Below are positions 7,395 through 15,631 of a DNA stretch of 64,000 nt, piece after piece. The stretch spans positions 98,168 through 162,167 of the forward strand of contig NZ_FCOB02000020.1 of the NCBI RefSeq assembly GCF_001545075.1. Direction: 5' to 3'. The position numbers were made by a program, and so were the translations under genes. Positions within the stretch are counted from its first letter, which is position 1. Every line of letters starts with the position of its first letter. The stretch is from Caballeronia ptereochthonis. GTDB lineage: Bacteria > Pseudomonadota > Gammaproteobacteria > Burkholderiales > Burkholderiaceae. Below the pieces are notes generated by a model that had not been told where the DNA came from, ran no database searches, and saw nothing but the letters and a program-made list of their open reading frames with translations.

Positions 7395-8255
7395 ATGCAG
7401 CAGTTGAAGGTGTATCAGTCGCTGTGGGCGATGGAGCGCCGGCGGCCGGACGGGGTGGAGTGGCCGCTCGACGAGCAGCTACGCATGATTCGGGACGCGG
7501 GCTTCGACGGCGCGGGCGTGCGCTTCTTCGACTACGCCTTCGCGCGGGACGTCACGCGAACGCTGAAGGAATACGGGCTGACGTGGCAGGCGCAGTGCTA
7601 TCCGAAGAGCGTCGATGAACTGAAGCCGATCATCGAGCACGTTCAGGAGCTCGGCGCCGATCACATCAATCTTCAGCCCGACGTCAGGCCGTACTCGATC
7701 GAGGAATGCATTCCCCTGATCGAAGGCTGGCGGCGCCTTGCGCACGATTCCGGAATCGCCGTTCACATCGAAACGCATCGCAACCGGATGACGACCGATC
7801 TGCTCTTCACGCTGCGGCTGCTGGATTGCTTTCCGGACCTGCGCTTGACGGGCGACATCTCGCATTACGTGGTGGGACGCGAGTTCGCATGGCCGGTGTG
7901 CGAGGAAGACGACCGGCACGTCCGGCGCATTCTCGACAACAGCTGGGGCTTCCATGGGCGCGTCGCGAGCCGCGAACAGATTCAGCTGCAAATCAGCTTT
8001 GCGCATCACAAGGAATGGCTGGACCTGTTCCTCGCGTGGTGGAAGTACGGCTTCGAAAGCTGGCGCCGGCGCGCTCCGGATGATGCCGTGCTGACGTTCC
8101 TCTGCGAACTCGGGCCGAAGGAGTACGCAATGACCGATTGCAACGGCTACGAGCTTTCGGATCGCTGGGAAGAAGCGTCGATGCTGAAAGGCCTCGTCAA
8201 ACAGCTTTGGACCGATCTCGAGGCGGAAGCCGGCAAGGAGCAACGAGCAGCCTAG
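7395..8255 (+). CDS. Sugar phosphate isomerase/epimerase-like TIM barrel (xylose isomerase-like)
   Basis: The 286-residue protein starts at an ATG preceded by GGGAGACC. It shows the divalent-metal pattern of the AP-endonuclease-2 / xylose-isomerase-like superfamily: a glutamate in VHIETHRNR, an aspartate in LTGDISHY, a histidine in FHGRVAS and a glutamate in FLCELGPKEY. Early motifs (LRMIRDAGFDGAGVRF) fit the barrel. Family members isomerise, epimerise or dehydrate sugars and keto-acids such as hydroxypyruvate or dehydroshikimate. It lies 45 bp after the PhyH oxygenase and 50 bp before the MFS gene, so all three likely form one transcript. The exact reaction is unknown. Confidence 0.8.
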   Translation: MQQLKVYQSLWAMERRRPDGVEWPLDEQLRMIRDAGFDGAGVRFFDYAFARDVTRTLKEYGLTWQAQCYPKSVDELKPIIEHVQELGADHINLQPDVRPYSIEECIPLIEGWRRLAHDSGIAVHIETHRNRMTTDLLFTLRLLDCFPDLRLTGDISHYVVGREFAWPVCEEDDRHVRRILDNSWGFHGRVASREQIQLQISFAHHKEWLDLFLAWWKYGFESWRRRAPDDAVLTFLCELGPKEYAMTDCNGYELSDRWEEASMLKGLVKQLWTDLEAEAGKEQRAA

Positions 8256-8305
8256 TCGCAACCGCAGGACGCACCTAACCATATGAGACACACAGGAGAC
8301 GAACC

Positions 8306-9607
8306 ATGGAGGAAGCAGGCTTCGCGAGAGTGAATTCGTCAGGCTCCGCGCGCTGGATCAGGATCGTGATGGTCATCTTCCTGATGTACACGATCTCGTA
8401 CTTCGACAGAACCAATATCGGACTCGCGCTGCCATCGATCCGTCGCGATCTGGGCATCGATGCAACGCATGCGGGTCTGGTGGGCGGCATCTTTTTCTGG
8501 GGCTATGTCATCACCTTTCTTGCCGGTGGATGGCTCGTGTCCCGATACGGCGCGCGCCGGGTCGTCATGGTGAGCCTGATATGCTGGGGCGCCGCCGCGA
8601 TGGCGACAGGCCTCGTCCGAAACCTGAACGAGCTTCTGGCGGTGAGGCTCGTGCTCGGCGTGGCGGAAGGTCCCGTGTGGGCAGCGGCCTCGAGTCTGAC
8701 GGCGGCGTGGTTCGTGAGAGCGGAGCGCGGCAAGGCATTCGGGCTATGGGTGGTCAGTTCGCCGTTGGGCGCGCTGCTGGCGGGGCCGGTCTCGGGTTTT
8801 CTGCTGGCGCATCACGACTGGCGCGTGATGATGATCGTCGAGGGCTTGCCCGCGTGGATCTGGGCCGCGGTCTGGTGGTTCAGCATCCCGAAGAGCATTT
8901 CCTCCGCGCGCTGGCTCACGGATGAACAAAAGCGGGGTTTGACGAGAGCGCTCGCGGAAGAACAGGCCTCGTTCAAGGGCGTGACCTCCCATTCGGGCAT
9001 TCGGCGGGTCATCTCGCTGAAAGCGACATGGTTCCTCGCGGGCGGCTTTTCGCTCATCAATCTCGTGGTCTATGGGTTCATGCTCTGGCTGCCGACTTCG
9101 ATCGCGGCGTCACAAAAGCTGGGACCGGTGGAAGTCGGGATATTGTCGGCGCTGCCGTGGGCGGCGTGCATCGTCGGCATTCTGGTCTCGACGCGCAGTT
9201 CCGACCGTCATCAGGAGCGGCGGCTGCATGCGGGCGTGCCGATCCTCATCGCGGGCCTGCTCTTGCTGATCGCGGCGAACGTGCCGCCGACGTCGCTCGC
9301 CTTGCGAATGTCGCTGTTCACCGCAATGGGCTTCTTCCTCGAGATGTTCCTGCCGCTCATCTTCACTTACGTGACGGAACTGCTTCCCGCCGCGGATGCG
9401 ATCGTCGGCACCGCGCTCATCGGCGCGATCGGCAATCTCGTCGGCGGGTTCGTCGGTCCGGTTCTGGTCGGCCTGCTTTCGGGCAAAGGCAGCGACTTCC
9501 AGCTCGCGTTTTCGGTGCTGGCGTGCTGCGGACTGATTGGCGGTGTTCTGGTGTTGTGCGCCAGGCCTCATCGGGAGGAAGTCGGGGAAGCGGTCGTTGC
9601 CAGATGA
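8306..9607 (+). CDS. MFS transporter, anion:cation symporter (ACS) type
   Basis: The 433-residue membrane protein has the 12-helix layout of the major facilitator superfamily. The start region (MVIFLMYTISYFDRTNIGLA) and the loop 2-3 motif (GGWLVSRYGARRVVM) match the ACS family, which imports sugar acids, hexuronates, tartrate, phthalate and similar anions. Helix 4 carries VLGVAEGPVWAAASS, another family hallmark. A CAGGAG ribosome site precedes the ATG. As last gene of the LacI-controlled operon it most likely imports the substrate handled by the oxygenase and the TIM-barrel enzyme, which favours a carboxylated sugar-like compound. Confidence 0.87.
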   Translation: MEEAGFARVNSSGSARWIRIVMVIFLMYTISYFDRTNIGLALPSIRRDLGIDATHAGLVGGIFFWGYVITFLAGGWLVSRYGARRVVMVSLICWGAAAMATGLVRNLNELLAVRLVLGVAEGPVWAAASSLTAAWFVRAERGKAFGLWVVSSPLGALLAGPVSGFLLAHHDWRVMMIVEGLPAWIWAAVWWFSIPKSISSARWLTDEQKRGLTRALAEEQASFKGVTSHSGIRRVISLKATWFLAGGFSLINLVVYGFMLWLPTSIAASQKLGPVEVGILSALPWAACIVGILVSTRSSDRHQERRLHAGVPILIAGLLLLIAANVPPTSLALRMSLFTAMGFFLEMFLPLIFTYVTELLPAADAIVGTALIGAIGNLVGGFVGPVLVGLLSGKGSDFQLAFSVLACCGLIGGVLVLCARPHREEVGEAVVAR

Positions 9608-9725
9608 CGGGCTTGCCGCTCGACACCGGCCCGTCGCGCCGGATGAACAGCCTGGCATGGGGCGCTCGTGATCGGAGCGCTCTGAAGCCGCGTTACACTG
9701 AGGCTTTCACCTTCCGGAACCCGCT

Positions 9726-10739
9726 GTGCCGAAAGTGTCCACGATTCGCGACGTCGCGGAGTACGCCAAGGTTTCGAAAGCCACCGTATCGCGCTACCTG
9801 AATGGCAGCCTCTCCTTGCCGCCGGACACCGCCGAACGCATCGACGCTGCCATCGTTGCACTGAACTATCGGCAGAACAGCCTCGCGCGGCGCCTGAGCC
9901 TTGGCAGCAGCGAAACCATCGGCCTCGCGATGCCCGACGTCGCCAATCCCTTTTTCGCCGAAATCGCCGATGAAGTCGAACTCGCCGCGTCCGAGCACGG
10001 CTACGGGCTCTCGTTGTGCATCACGCGCAATCAGCTCGATCGCGAGTCGTTGTATGTCGGCTGGCTGGACACGCAGCATCTCGACGGGCTGATCCTCGTA
10101 TCGAATCGCCCGGACGACGGCTCGCTGCGCGCGCTGATCGGCAAGCGCCGCAATATCGTGATCATCGACGAAGACGTGCCGGGCGCCGAAGTGCCCAAGG
10201 TGCTCGTCGACAACGTGCAGGGCGGGTATCTCGCCACACAGCATCTGCTTCAGGCAGGACATCGGCGCATCGGTCATGTCAGCGGACCGCGCGGCCTTTT
10301 CACCGTGCAGGAGCGCTGCGAGGGCTATCGGCGCGCGCTCGCGCAGGCGGGCATTGCGTTCGATGAATCGCTCGTGCGCTTCGGCTCCTACGAGCGCGAG
10401 TTCGGGGCCACGGCGCTTGCCGAACTGCTCGCGCTGCCGTCGCCGCCCACGGCCATTTTCGCGGCGAGCGACTATCTCGCGGTGGGCATGCTCGAAGCGC
10501 TGCGCGATCGCGAAATCAGCGTTCCGCGCGATATGTCCATCGTCGGCTTCGACGACATGGAGTTCGCGAGCCTCCTCATGCCGCCGATTTCCACGATGCG
10601 CCAGTCCGCGCGCGATCTCGGCCGCACGGGCGTCGACATGCTGCTCGCACGCCTGTCGGGCGATGCGCCGGCCACCGTCCGGCGTCTCCCGGTTCGTCTG
10701 ATCGAACGCGCTTCGGTTGCGCCGCCGCGCGCGCGGTAA
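9726..10739 (+). CDS. LacI-family transcriptional regulator of the ribose-type ABC operon
   Basis: The 337-residue protein starts with GTG at 9726 directly before the helix-turn-helix (STIRDVAEYAKVSKATVSRY, residues 5-24) and hinge region (NSLARRLSLGSSETIGLAMP). The effector domain resembles ribose/galactose-type periplasmic folds (VANPFFAEIADEVELAASEH, PPTAIFAASDYLAVGMLEAL, MSIVGFDDMEFASLL). It lies upstream of, and in the same direction as, an ABC transporter/catabolic operon whose promoter is followed by a perfect LacI palindrome. It is the likely repressor, with the transported sugar or a metabolite as inducer. The ribosome site is weak, but the alignment with the family supports this start. 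Confidence 0.9.
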   Translation: MPKVSTIRDVAEYAKVSKATVSRYLNGSLSLPPDTAERIDAAIVALNYRQNSLARRLSLGSSETIGLAMPDVANPFFAEIADEVELAASEHGYGLSLCITRNQLDRESLYVGWLDTQHLDGLILVSNRPDDGSLRALIGKRRNIVIIDEDVPGAEVPKVLVDNVQGGYLATQHLLQAGHRRIGHVSGPRGLFTVQERCEGYRRALAQAGIAFDESLVRFGSYEREFGATALAELLALPSPPTAIFAASDYLAVGMLEALRDREISVPRDMSIVGFDDMEFASLLMPPISTMRQSARDLGRTGVDMLLARLSGDAPATVRRLPVRLIERASVAPPRAR

Positions 10740-10768
10740 GGCCCCCGCAAATTTTATTTTTTGACCCG

Positions 10769-10798
10769 TTGACATCGGCCGGTGAGCGGCAGTACCTT
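10769..10798 (+). promoter_or_regulatory. Sigma70 promoter of the ABC/PTE/BtpA operon
   Basis: TTGACA at 10769-10774 and TACCTT at 10793-10798 are spaced by 18 bp. The LacI palindrome at 10801-10814 starts two bases after the -10 box. The leader before the binding-protein ATG at 10921 is about 115 bases long. Confidence 0.6.
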
Positions 10799-10800
10799 AA

Positions 10801-10814
10801 GTAAACCGGTTTAC
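10801..10814. promoter_or_regulatory. Perfect 14-bp LacI-type operator
   Basis: GTAAACCGGTTTAC is a perfect palindrome with a central CG, the standard form of a LacI-family operator. Its place immediately after the -10 box means a bound repressor would block initiation. The adjacent LacI gene (9726-10739) is the obvious partner. It differs from the GGGAGCGCTCCC-type site of the other LacI regulator in this window, so cross-talk is unlikely. Confidence 0.7.
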
Positions 10815-10920
10815 AAAGCGGGGCGCGGTCATCTTCTGCGCCTGTTCTGAAGTTTCACCCATGCCGGGACCAGCCGAACGAAGCGCTCGTTCCTGCGCCT
10901 TTGCGATGGAGGGGAAGTCG

Positions 10921-11874
10921 ATGAACGCCAAGATGTTCCGCCGGATCATGTCGACGGTCGCCGTGCTGACCGCCGGATCGATGATCGCGCTGTCAGGCAC
11001 CGCGCACGCCGCGGACAAGAAAAAGATCGCGCTGGTCCAGATCAATCAGGAAGCGCTGTTCTTCACCCAGATGGACGAGGGCGCGCAAAAGGCCGCGAAG
11101 GCCGCCGGCGTCGATCTCGCCATCTTCAACTCGAACAACGACCCGAACGCCCAGAACAATGCGATCGAGACGTACATCCAGCAAAAGGTCGATGCGCTGC
11201 TCGTGGTCGCCATCGACGTGAACGGCATCAAGCCCGCGATCACCGAGGCGAAGAAAGCCGGCATTCCGGTCGTCACGATCGATGCCATCGTAAACGGCGA
11301 CAACGACGTGCAAGTGGGCGTCGACAATCTCAAGGTCGGCAAGGACATCGGCACGTACACGGCGGATTACATCAGGAAGTCGCTGGGCGGCAAGGCGAGC
11401 GTGGGCGTCGTCGGCGCGCTGAACTCGTATATCCAGAACGTGCGTCTGGACGGCTTCAAGACCGGTCTTGCGAGCGCGCCCAACGCGAAGATCGTCTCGA
11501 CCGTCGACGGTCAGAACGTGCAGGACCAGGCGCAGACGGCCGCCGAGAATCTCATCTCCGGCAATCCGAACATGCAGGTGGTCTATGCGACCGGCGAACC
11601 CGCGCTGATCGGTCTGGTCGCGGCCGTGGCGGCGCAGGGCGCGACGGACCGCGTGAAGATTTTCGGCTGGGATCTGAGCGCGCAGGCCATCAAGGGCATC
11701 GATCAGGGGTTCGTCATGGCCGTCGTGCAGCAGGATCCCGAAGGCGAAGGCAAGGCGGCGGTGAACGCGGCGCTGAAGCTGATCGCGAAGCAGCCGGTCG
11801 AGAAGAACATTTCCGTGCCGGTGACGATCGTCACCAAGGCGAACGTCGCGAAGTATCGCAGCGTGTTCAAGTAA
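10921..11874 (+). CDS. Ribose-type ABC transporter substrate-binding protein
   Basis: The ATG at 10921 follows a strong GGAGGGG ribosome site; an earlier in-frame ATG at 10861 lacks one. The 317-residue precursor has a Sec signal (MNAKMFRRIMSTVAVLTAGS, cleavage near HA/ADKK). The body is a periplasmic-binding-protein type 4 fold: KIALVQINQEALFFTQMDEG, IETYIQQKVDALLVVAIDVN, KKAGIPVVTIDAIVNGD, VKIFGWDLSAQAIKGID. It belongs to the ribose/xylose/autoinducer-2 group and should bind a furanose- or pyranose-like ligand. It is first in an eight-gene operon with ATPase, permease and five catabolic genes. Confidence 0.92.
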   Translation: MNAKMFRRIMSTVAVLTAGSMIALSGTAHAADKKKIALVQINQEALFFTQMDEGAQKAAKAAGVDLAIFNSNNDPNAQNNAIETYIQQKVDALLVVAIDVNGIKPAITEAKKAGIPVVTIDAIVNGDNDVQVGVDNLKVGKDIGTYTADYIRKSLGGKASVGVVGALNSYIQNVRLDGFKTGLASAPNAKIVSTVDGQNVQDQAQTAAENLISGNPNMQVVYATGEPALIGLVAAVAAQGATDRVKIFGWDLSAQAIKGIDQGFVMAVVQQDPEGEGKAAVNAALKLIAKQPVEKNISVPVTIVTKANVAKYRSVFK

Positions 11875-11911
11875 GCATCGTCGCCATCGAGAGCAAACCG
11901 GGAGCAGGCAG

Positions 11912-12706
11912 ATGACGAGTGCAGACAAGGCCGCGCCGCTGCGCGTGCGCATGCGCGGCATCACCAAGCAGTACGGCGCGATTCAGTCCTTGCGCGGCGT
12001 GAATCTCGACGTCGCGCCGGGCGAGGTGCTCGGCCTCGTCGGCGACAACGGCGCGGGCAAGTCGACGCTGTCGAAAGTGCTGTCGGGCGCGGTCGTGCCC
12101 GACAGCGGATCGATCGAGATCGACGGCAGGACGGTCCATTTCAACGATCCCGGCGATGCGCGCGCGCATCACATCGAGATGGTCTATCAGGACCTGTCGC
12201 TGTGCGATACGGTCGACGTCGCCGGCAACCTGTTCCTCGGCCGCGAGCCGATGCGCCGCGTGCTCGGCGTGCCGACGCTCGATCACGCGAAGATGCATCG
12301 CGACGCGCGCGACATGCTCGATGGCCTCGGCATCCGCATTCCCGATACGAAGCTCGATGTCGAGAACCTGTCGGGCGGGCAGCGTCAGGCGATCGCCATT
12401 TCACGCGCGGTCTCGTTCGATCCGAAAGTGCTGATCATGGACGAGCCGACGGCCGCGCTCGCGGTCGCCGAGGTCGAGGCGGTGCTGGAACTCGTGCGCA
12501 CGGTGAGCGCGCGCGGCGTCAGCGTGATTCTGATCAGCCACCGGCTGCAGGATCTCTTTCTCGTCTGCGACCGCATCACGGTGATGTACGAAGGCAACGC
12601 CATCGCGGACCGGCCTATCGGCGAGACGAATCTGCAGGAGATCGTCGATCTGATCGTCGGCCACAAGTTCAACGCGCGCTCCGCGCGCCCACACGCCGAA
12701 CACTGA
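11912..12706 (+). CDS. Ribose-type ABC transporter ATPase, single nucleotide-binding domain
   Basis: The 264-residue cytoplasmic subunit has Walker A GDNGAGKST (~46-54), a Q-loop near VYQDLSLCDTV, signature LSGGQRQ, Walker B VLIMDEPTAAL and the H-loop ISHR. The sequence SLCDTVDVAGNLFLGRE is typical of the fructose/ribose importer group. Canonical RbsA proteins have two tandem ATPase domains (~500 residues); this one has a single complete domain, so it probably works as a homodimer as in FrcA-type systems. Its stop at 12706 is two bases before the permease start. Confidence 0.93.
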   Translation: MTSADKAAPLRVRMRGITKQYGAIQSLRGVNLDVAPGEVLGLVGDNGAGKSTLSKVLSGAVVPDSGSIEIDGRTVHFNDPGDARAHHIEMVYQDLSLCDTVDVAGNLFLGREPMRRVLGVPTLDHAKMHRDARDMLDGLGIRIPDTKLDVENLSGGQRQAIAISRAVSFDPKVLIMDEPTAALAVAEVEAVLELVRTVSARGVSVILISHRLQDLFLVCDRITVMYEGNAIADRPIGETNLQEIVDLIVGHKFNARSARPHAEH

Positions 12707-12708
12707 TC

Positions 12709-13713
12709 ATGGGTACGACCGTGTCTTCCGAATCTCCCGCGCGGCCCACGCTTTCGCTGTCGCACCGGCTGGGTCATCACGCCGGCGTCGCGAGCATCGC
12801 GGCCTTCTTCGTGATCTGCGTCGTGGCGTTCACCATTTCCACCGACACCTTCCTCACGACCGGCAACCTGCTGAACGTGCTGCGGCAGAGCGCGCCGCTC
12901 CTGATCGTCGCCACGACGATGACGCTCGTCATCACCACGGCCGGCATCGATCTTTCCGTCGGCTCGACGCTCGCGTTCGTCGGCGCGCTCGCGGCCATCG
13001 CGCTGCATGCGGGCGCGCCCGACACGCTCGTGCTGATCGGCGGGCTCGTGCTCGGCGGGCTGATCGGCCTCGTCAACGGCTACTTCATCGCGATCGCGGG
13101 CATGCCCGCGTTCATCGTCACGCTCGGCACGCTGTCGATCGTGCGCGGCGCGGCGCTGCTCATCACGCAGGGCTATTCCGTTCCCGTCGACAGCAACGGC
13201 TGGTTCGTCGCGCTCGGCCGCGAGTGGCTGTTCGGCCTGCCGCTGCCCGCCGTGATCGCGGTCGCCGTGATGCTGGCCGGCTGGGTCGTGCTGCGGCATA
13301 CGCGCTTCGGGCGCTACATCATCGGCATCGGCACGAATGCGGAAGGCGTGCGGCGCGCGGGTGTCAACGTGCGCGGCGTGATCATCAGGGTCTATGTGCT
13401 GAGCGGCGTGGCGGCGGGGCTCGCGGGCCTCATCACGACCGCGCGGCTCGGCAGCGGTTCGTCGAATCAGGGCGTCGGCTTCGAGCTCGCGGTGATCGCC
13501 GCGGTCGTGCTCGGCAGCACCAATCTCTTCGGCGGGCGCGGCACGATTCTCGGCACCTTTCTCGGCGCGCTGACCATCGCCGTGCTCGGCAACGGGCTGA
13601 TCCTGATCCATGTGTCGCCGTTCTATACGCAGATCATCCAGGGAGCCATCATGCTGTTCGCAATCTGGCTGAACACGCGGATCTTCTCGCCCCAGCGGCG
13701 CAAGAAGGGCTGA
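12709..13713 (+). CDS. Ribose-type ABC transporter permease
   Basis: The 334-residue inner-membrane protein has 8-10 hydrophobic segments and the RbsC-type signatures TTAGIDLSVGSTLAFVGALA, IAGMPAFIVTLGTLSIVRGA, and GSSNQGVGFELAVIAAVVLG followed by GSTNLFGGRGTILGT. It forms the translocation pore with the ATPase and receives substrate from the binding protein. The start at 12709 is fixed by the preceding stop. It is followed 3 bp later by the phosphotriesterase-family gene, so transport and catabolism are co-transcribed. The open frame extends far upstream, but that part is shadow of the ATPase gene. Confidence 0.93.
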   Translation: MGTTVSSESPARPTLSLSHRLGHHAGVASIAAFFVICVVAFTISTDTFLTTGNLLNVLRQSAPLLIVATTMTLVITTAGIDLSVGSTLAFVGALAAIALHAGAPDTLVLIGGLVLGGLIGLVNGYFIAIAGMPAFIVTLGTLSIVRGAALLITQGYSVPVDSNGWFVALGREWLFGLPLPAVIAVAVMLAGWVVLRHTRFGRYIIGIGTNAEGVRRAGVNVRGVIIRVYVLSGVAAGLAGLITTARLGSGSSNQGVGFELAVIAAVVLGSTNLFGGRGTILGTFLGALTIAVLGNGLILIHVSPFYTQIIQGAIMLFAIWLNTRIFSPQRRKKG

Positions 13714-13716
13714 GCC

Positions 13717-14814
13717 ATGACAGCTTCGAAACCGGTGTTCGGACATGCGGCGACGCTGCCTGTCGGCGTCGGCAGCGGCCAGGTGATGACGGTGCTCGGC
13801 CCGATTCCCGTCGAGGCCATGGGCATCACGCTGATGCACGAGCACATCCTGATCGACGCCTCCGGCAAGTGGGTCGCGCCCGCGTGTTGCAGCCAGCGGC
13901 ACATCGGCGAGCAGAAGGTGCATGTCGGCATTCTCGGCGCGCTGCGCATGAACCCGCTGATGAACCGCGACAACTGCCAGTTGTTCGACGTCGACGCCGC
14001 CGCCGAGGAGCTGATGAAGTTCCGCGAGCTCGGCGGCAAGACGGTCGTCGATCCGACCAATCTCGGCATCGGGCGCGATCCGCTCGCGCTGCAGCGCATT
14101 GCGCGGCGCACCGGCCTGAACATCGTCATGTCGACGGGGTTCTATCTGGAACCTTCGCATCCCGCTTACGTGCGCGACCGATCCATCGACGAGCTCGCTG
14201 AGCAGATGATCTTCGAAGTCGGCGGCGCGGAGCGCAAACCCGACGTGATCGCGGGGCTCATCGGCGAAATCGGCGTGTCGGCCGCGTTCACGGCGGAGGA
14301 GGAAAAGTCGCTGCGCGCGGCCGCCCGCGCGAGCGCGGCCACGCGCGTGCCGCTGTCGGTGCATCTGCCGGGATGGGTGCGGCACGGCCATCGCGTGCTG
14401 GATATCGTCGAGCGCGAAGGCGCCGATCTTGCGCACACGGTGCTGTGTCACATGAACCCGAGCCATGCGGACATCGAGTATCAGCATTCGATCGCGCGGC
14501 GCGGCGCGTGGCTCGAGTACGACATGATCGGCATGGACTACTACTACGCCGACGAAGACGCGCAATCGCCTTCCGACGAAGAGAACGCGCGCGCGATCCG
14601 TGCGCTGATCGACGCGGGTTTCATCGGCAATCTGCTGCTCTCGCAGGACGTGTTCCTCAAGATGATGCTCACGCGTTACGGCGGATTCGGCTATGGCTAC
14701 CTCCTCGAGCATTTCGTGCCGAGGCTGAAGCGCCACGGCGTGACCGACGCGCAGATCGAAACCATGCTCGTGACCAATCCCGCCCGCGTGTTCTCGGAAC
14801 GGCATCCGGCGTGA
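13717..14814 (+). CDS. Phosphotriesterase-family metallohydrolase (PTE/PHP-like)
   Basis: The 365-residue protein has the binuclear metal site of the amidohydrolase superfamily PTE family: HEH at 41-43, the bridging position as E184 in LIGEIGVSAA, histidines at 216 (SVHLPGW) and 245 (LCHMNPSH), and D311 (LLLSQDVFLK). True phosphotriesterases and many lactonases carry a carboxylated lysine at the bridging position; the E. coli PHP-type homologues carry glutamate, as here. Family members open lactones or cleave esters. The opening VMTVLGPIPVEAMGITLMHE is standard. The inserted segment ~50-80 (WVAPACCSQRH) is longer than in bacterial PTE. In this operon a sugar-lactone or cyclic ester/amide is a reasonable substrate guess. 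Confidence 0.88.
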   Translation: MTASKPVFGHAATLPVGVGSGQVMTVLGPIPVEAMGITLMHEHILIDASGKWVAPACCSQRHIGEQKVHVGILGALRMNPLMNRDNCQLFDVDAAAEELMKFRELGGKTVVDPTNLGIGRDPLALQRIARRTGLNIVMSTGFYLEPSHPAYVRDRSIDELAEQMIFEVGGAERKPDVIAGLIGEIGVSAAFTAEEEKSLRAAARASAATRVPLSVHLPGWVRHGHRVLDIVEREGADLAHTVLCHMNPSHADIEYQHSIARRGAWLEYDMIGMDYYYADEDAQSPSDEENARAIRALIDAGFIGNLLLSQDVFLKMMLTRYGGFGYGYLLEHFVPRLKRHGVTDAQIETMLVTNPARVFSERHPA

Positions 14815-14869
14815 CAGATTCAATCGCGCGGGCGAACGACAAGCGGCCCGCGGCCAACGGAGAAACGGA

Positions 14870-15631
14870 ATGACGAAGAACGTCCTGCTCGCCGGAGAAT
14901 CCTGGACCAGCACGGCCACGCACGTGAAGGGCTTCGATCTGTTCGCGTCGGTGACGTATCACACCGGCTCGGAGCAGTTCCTCGCGTTGTTCAGGGACTC
15001 CGACTACGCGGTCACGCACATGCCGAGCCACGACGCGCAGACACGATTCCCGGCGACGCTCGAAGGCCTGCAGGCCTACGACGCGATCATCCTGTCCGAC
15101 ATCGGCGCGAATACGCTCTTGCTGCATCCGGATACGTGGGCGCATAGCAAGCGCACGCCGAACCGCCTGAAACTGTTGCGCGAATATGTGGAGGCGGGCG
15201 GCGGCCTGATGATGATCGGCGGGTATCTGAGCTTTCAGGGCATCAACGGCAGCGCGCGCTTTCGCAATACGCCGGTCGAGGACGCGCTGCCCGTCAAATG
15301 CCTGCCTTGGGATGATCGCGTCGAAGTGCCCGAAGGATTCACGCCGCGCATCGTCGCGCAGCATCCGGTGATCGATGGGCTCGGCGCGCAGTGGCCGCAT
15401 CTGCTCGGCTATAACGAGGTCGAGCTTAAGCCTGGCGCGACGCTCATCGCGACCGTGCCGGACACGGATCATCCGTTGCTCGTGGCGGGCCGGCATGGCG
15501 CGGGGCGCACGCTCGCATGGACGAGCGACATGTCGGTGCACTGGCTGCCGCCGGAGTTTTCCGCCTGGGATGGTTATGCGCGGCTGTGGCGCAACTGCCT
15601 CGACTGGTTGACCGAGGCGCGCGCAGCATGA
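14870..15631 (+). CDS. GATase1-like (DUF1355-type) protein without nucleophilic cysteine
   Basis: The 253-residue protein has the class I glutamine-amidotransferase-like alpha/beta fold: LLAGESWTSTATHVKGFDLF, YDAIILSDIGANTLLL, then YVEAGGGLMMIGGYLSFQGI at the nucleophile elbow and GRTLAWTSDMSVHWLP near the end. At the elbow the canonical GxCxG is replaced by GGYLSF, so there is no catalytic cysteine; the few other cysteines are not in an elbow. Proteins of this kind (often linked to ThuA) appear in sugar catabolic operons with unknown roles. It overlaps the M20 gene by ATGA, so the two are probably made in equal amounts. Confidence 0.75.
   Translation: MTKNVLLAGESWTSTATHVKGFDLFASVTYHTGSEQFLALFRDSDYAVTHMPSHDAQTRFPATLEGLQAYDAIILSDIGANTLLLHPDTWAHSKRTPNRLKLLREYVEAGGGLMMIGGYLSFQGINGSARFRNTPVEDALPVKCLPWDDRVEVPEGFTPRIVAQHPVIDGLGAQWPHLLGYNEVELKPGATLIATVPDTDHPLLVAGRHGAGRTLAWTSDMSVHWLPPEFSAWDGYARLWRNCLDWLTEARAA

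Noticed and set aside
6368..7618. 416-codon frame overlapping the PhyH gene in another frame
   Set aside because: Out-of-frame shadow. The PhyH frame has iron-ligand motifs and a good ribosome site.
12385..14919. 844-codon open frame on the minus strand across the ABC permease and PTE genes
   Set aside because: It lies antisense to three well-supported genes, has a composition dominated by Arg, Asp, His and Ala, and shows no domain. Long antisense frames are common in GC-rich genes with strong codon bias.
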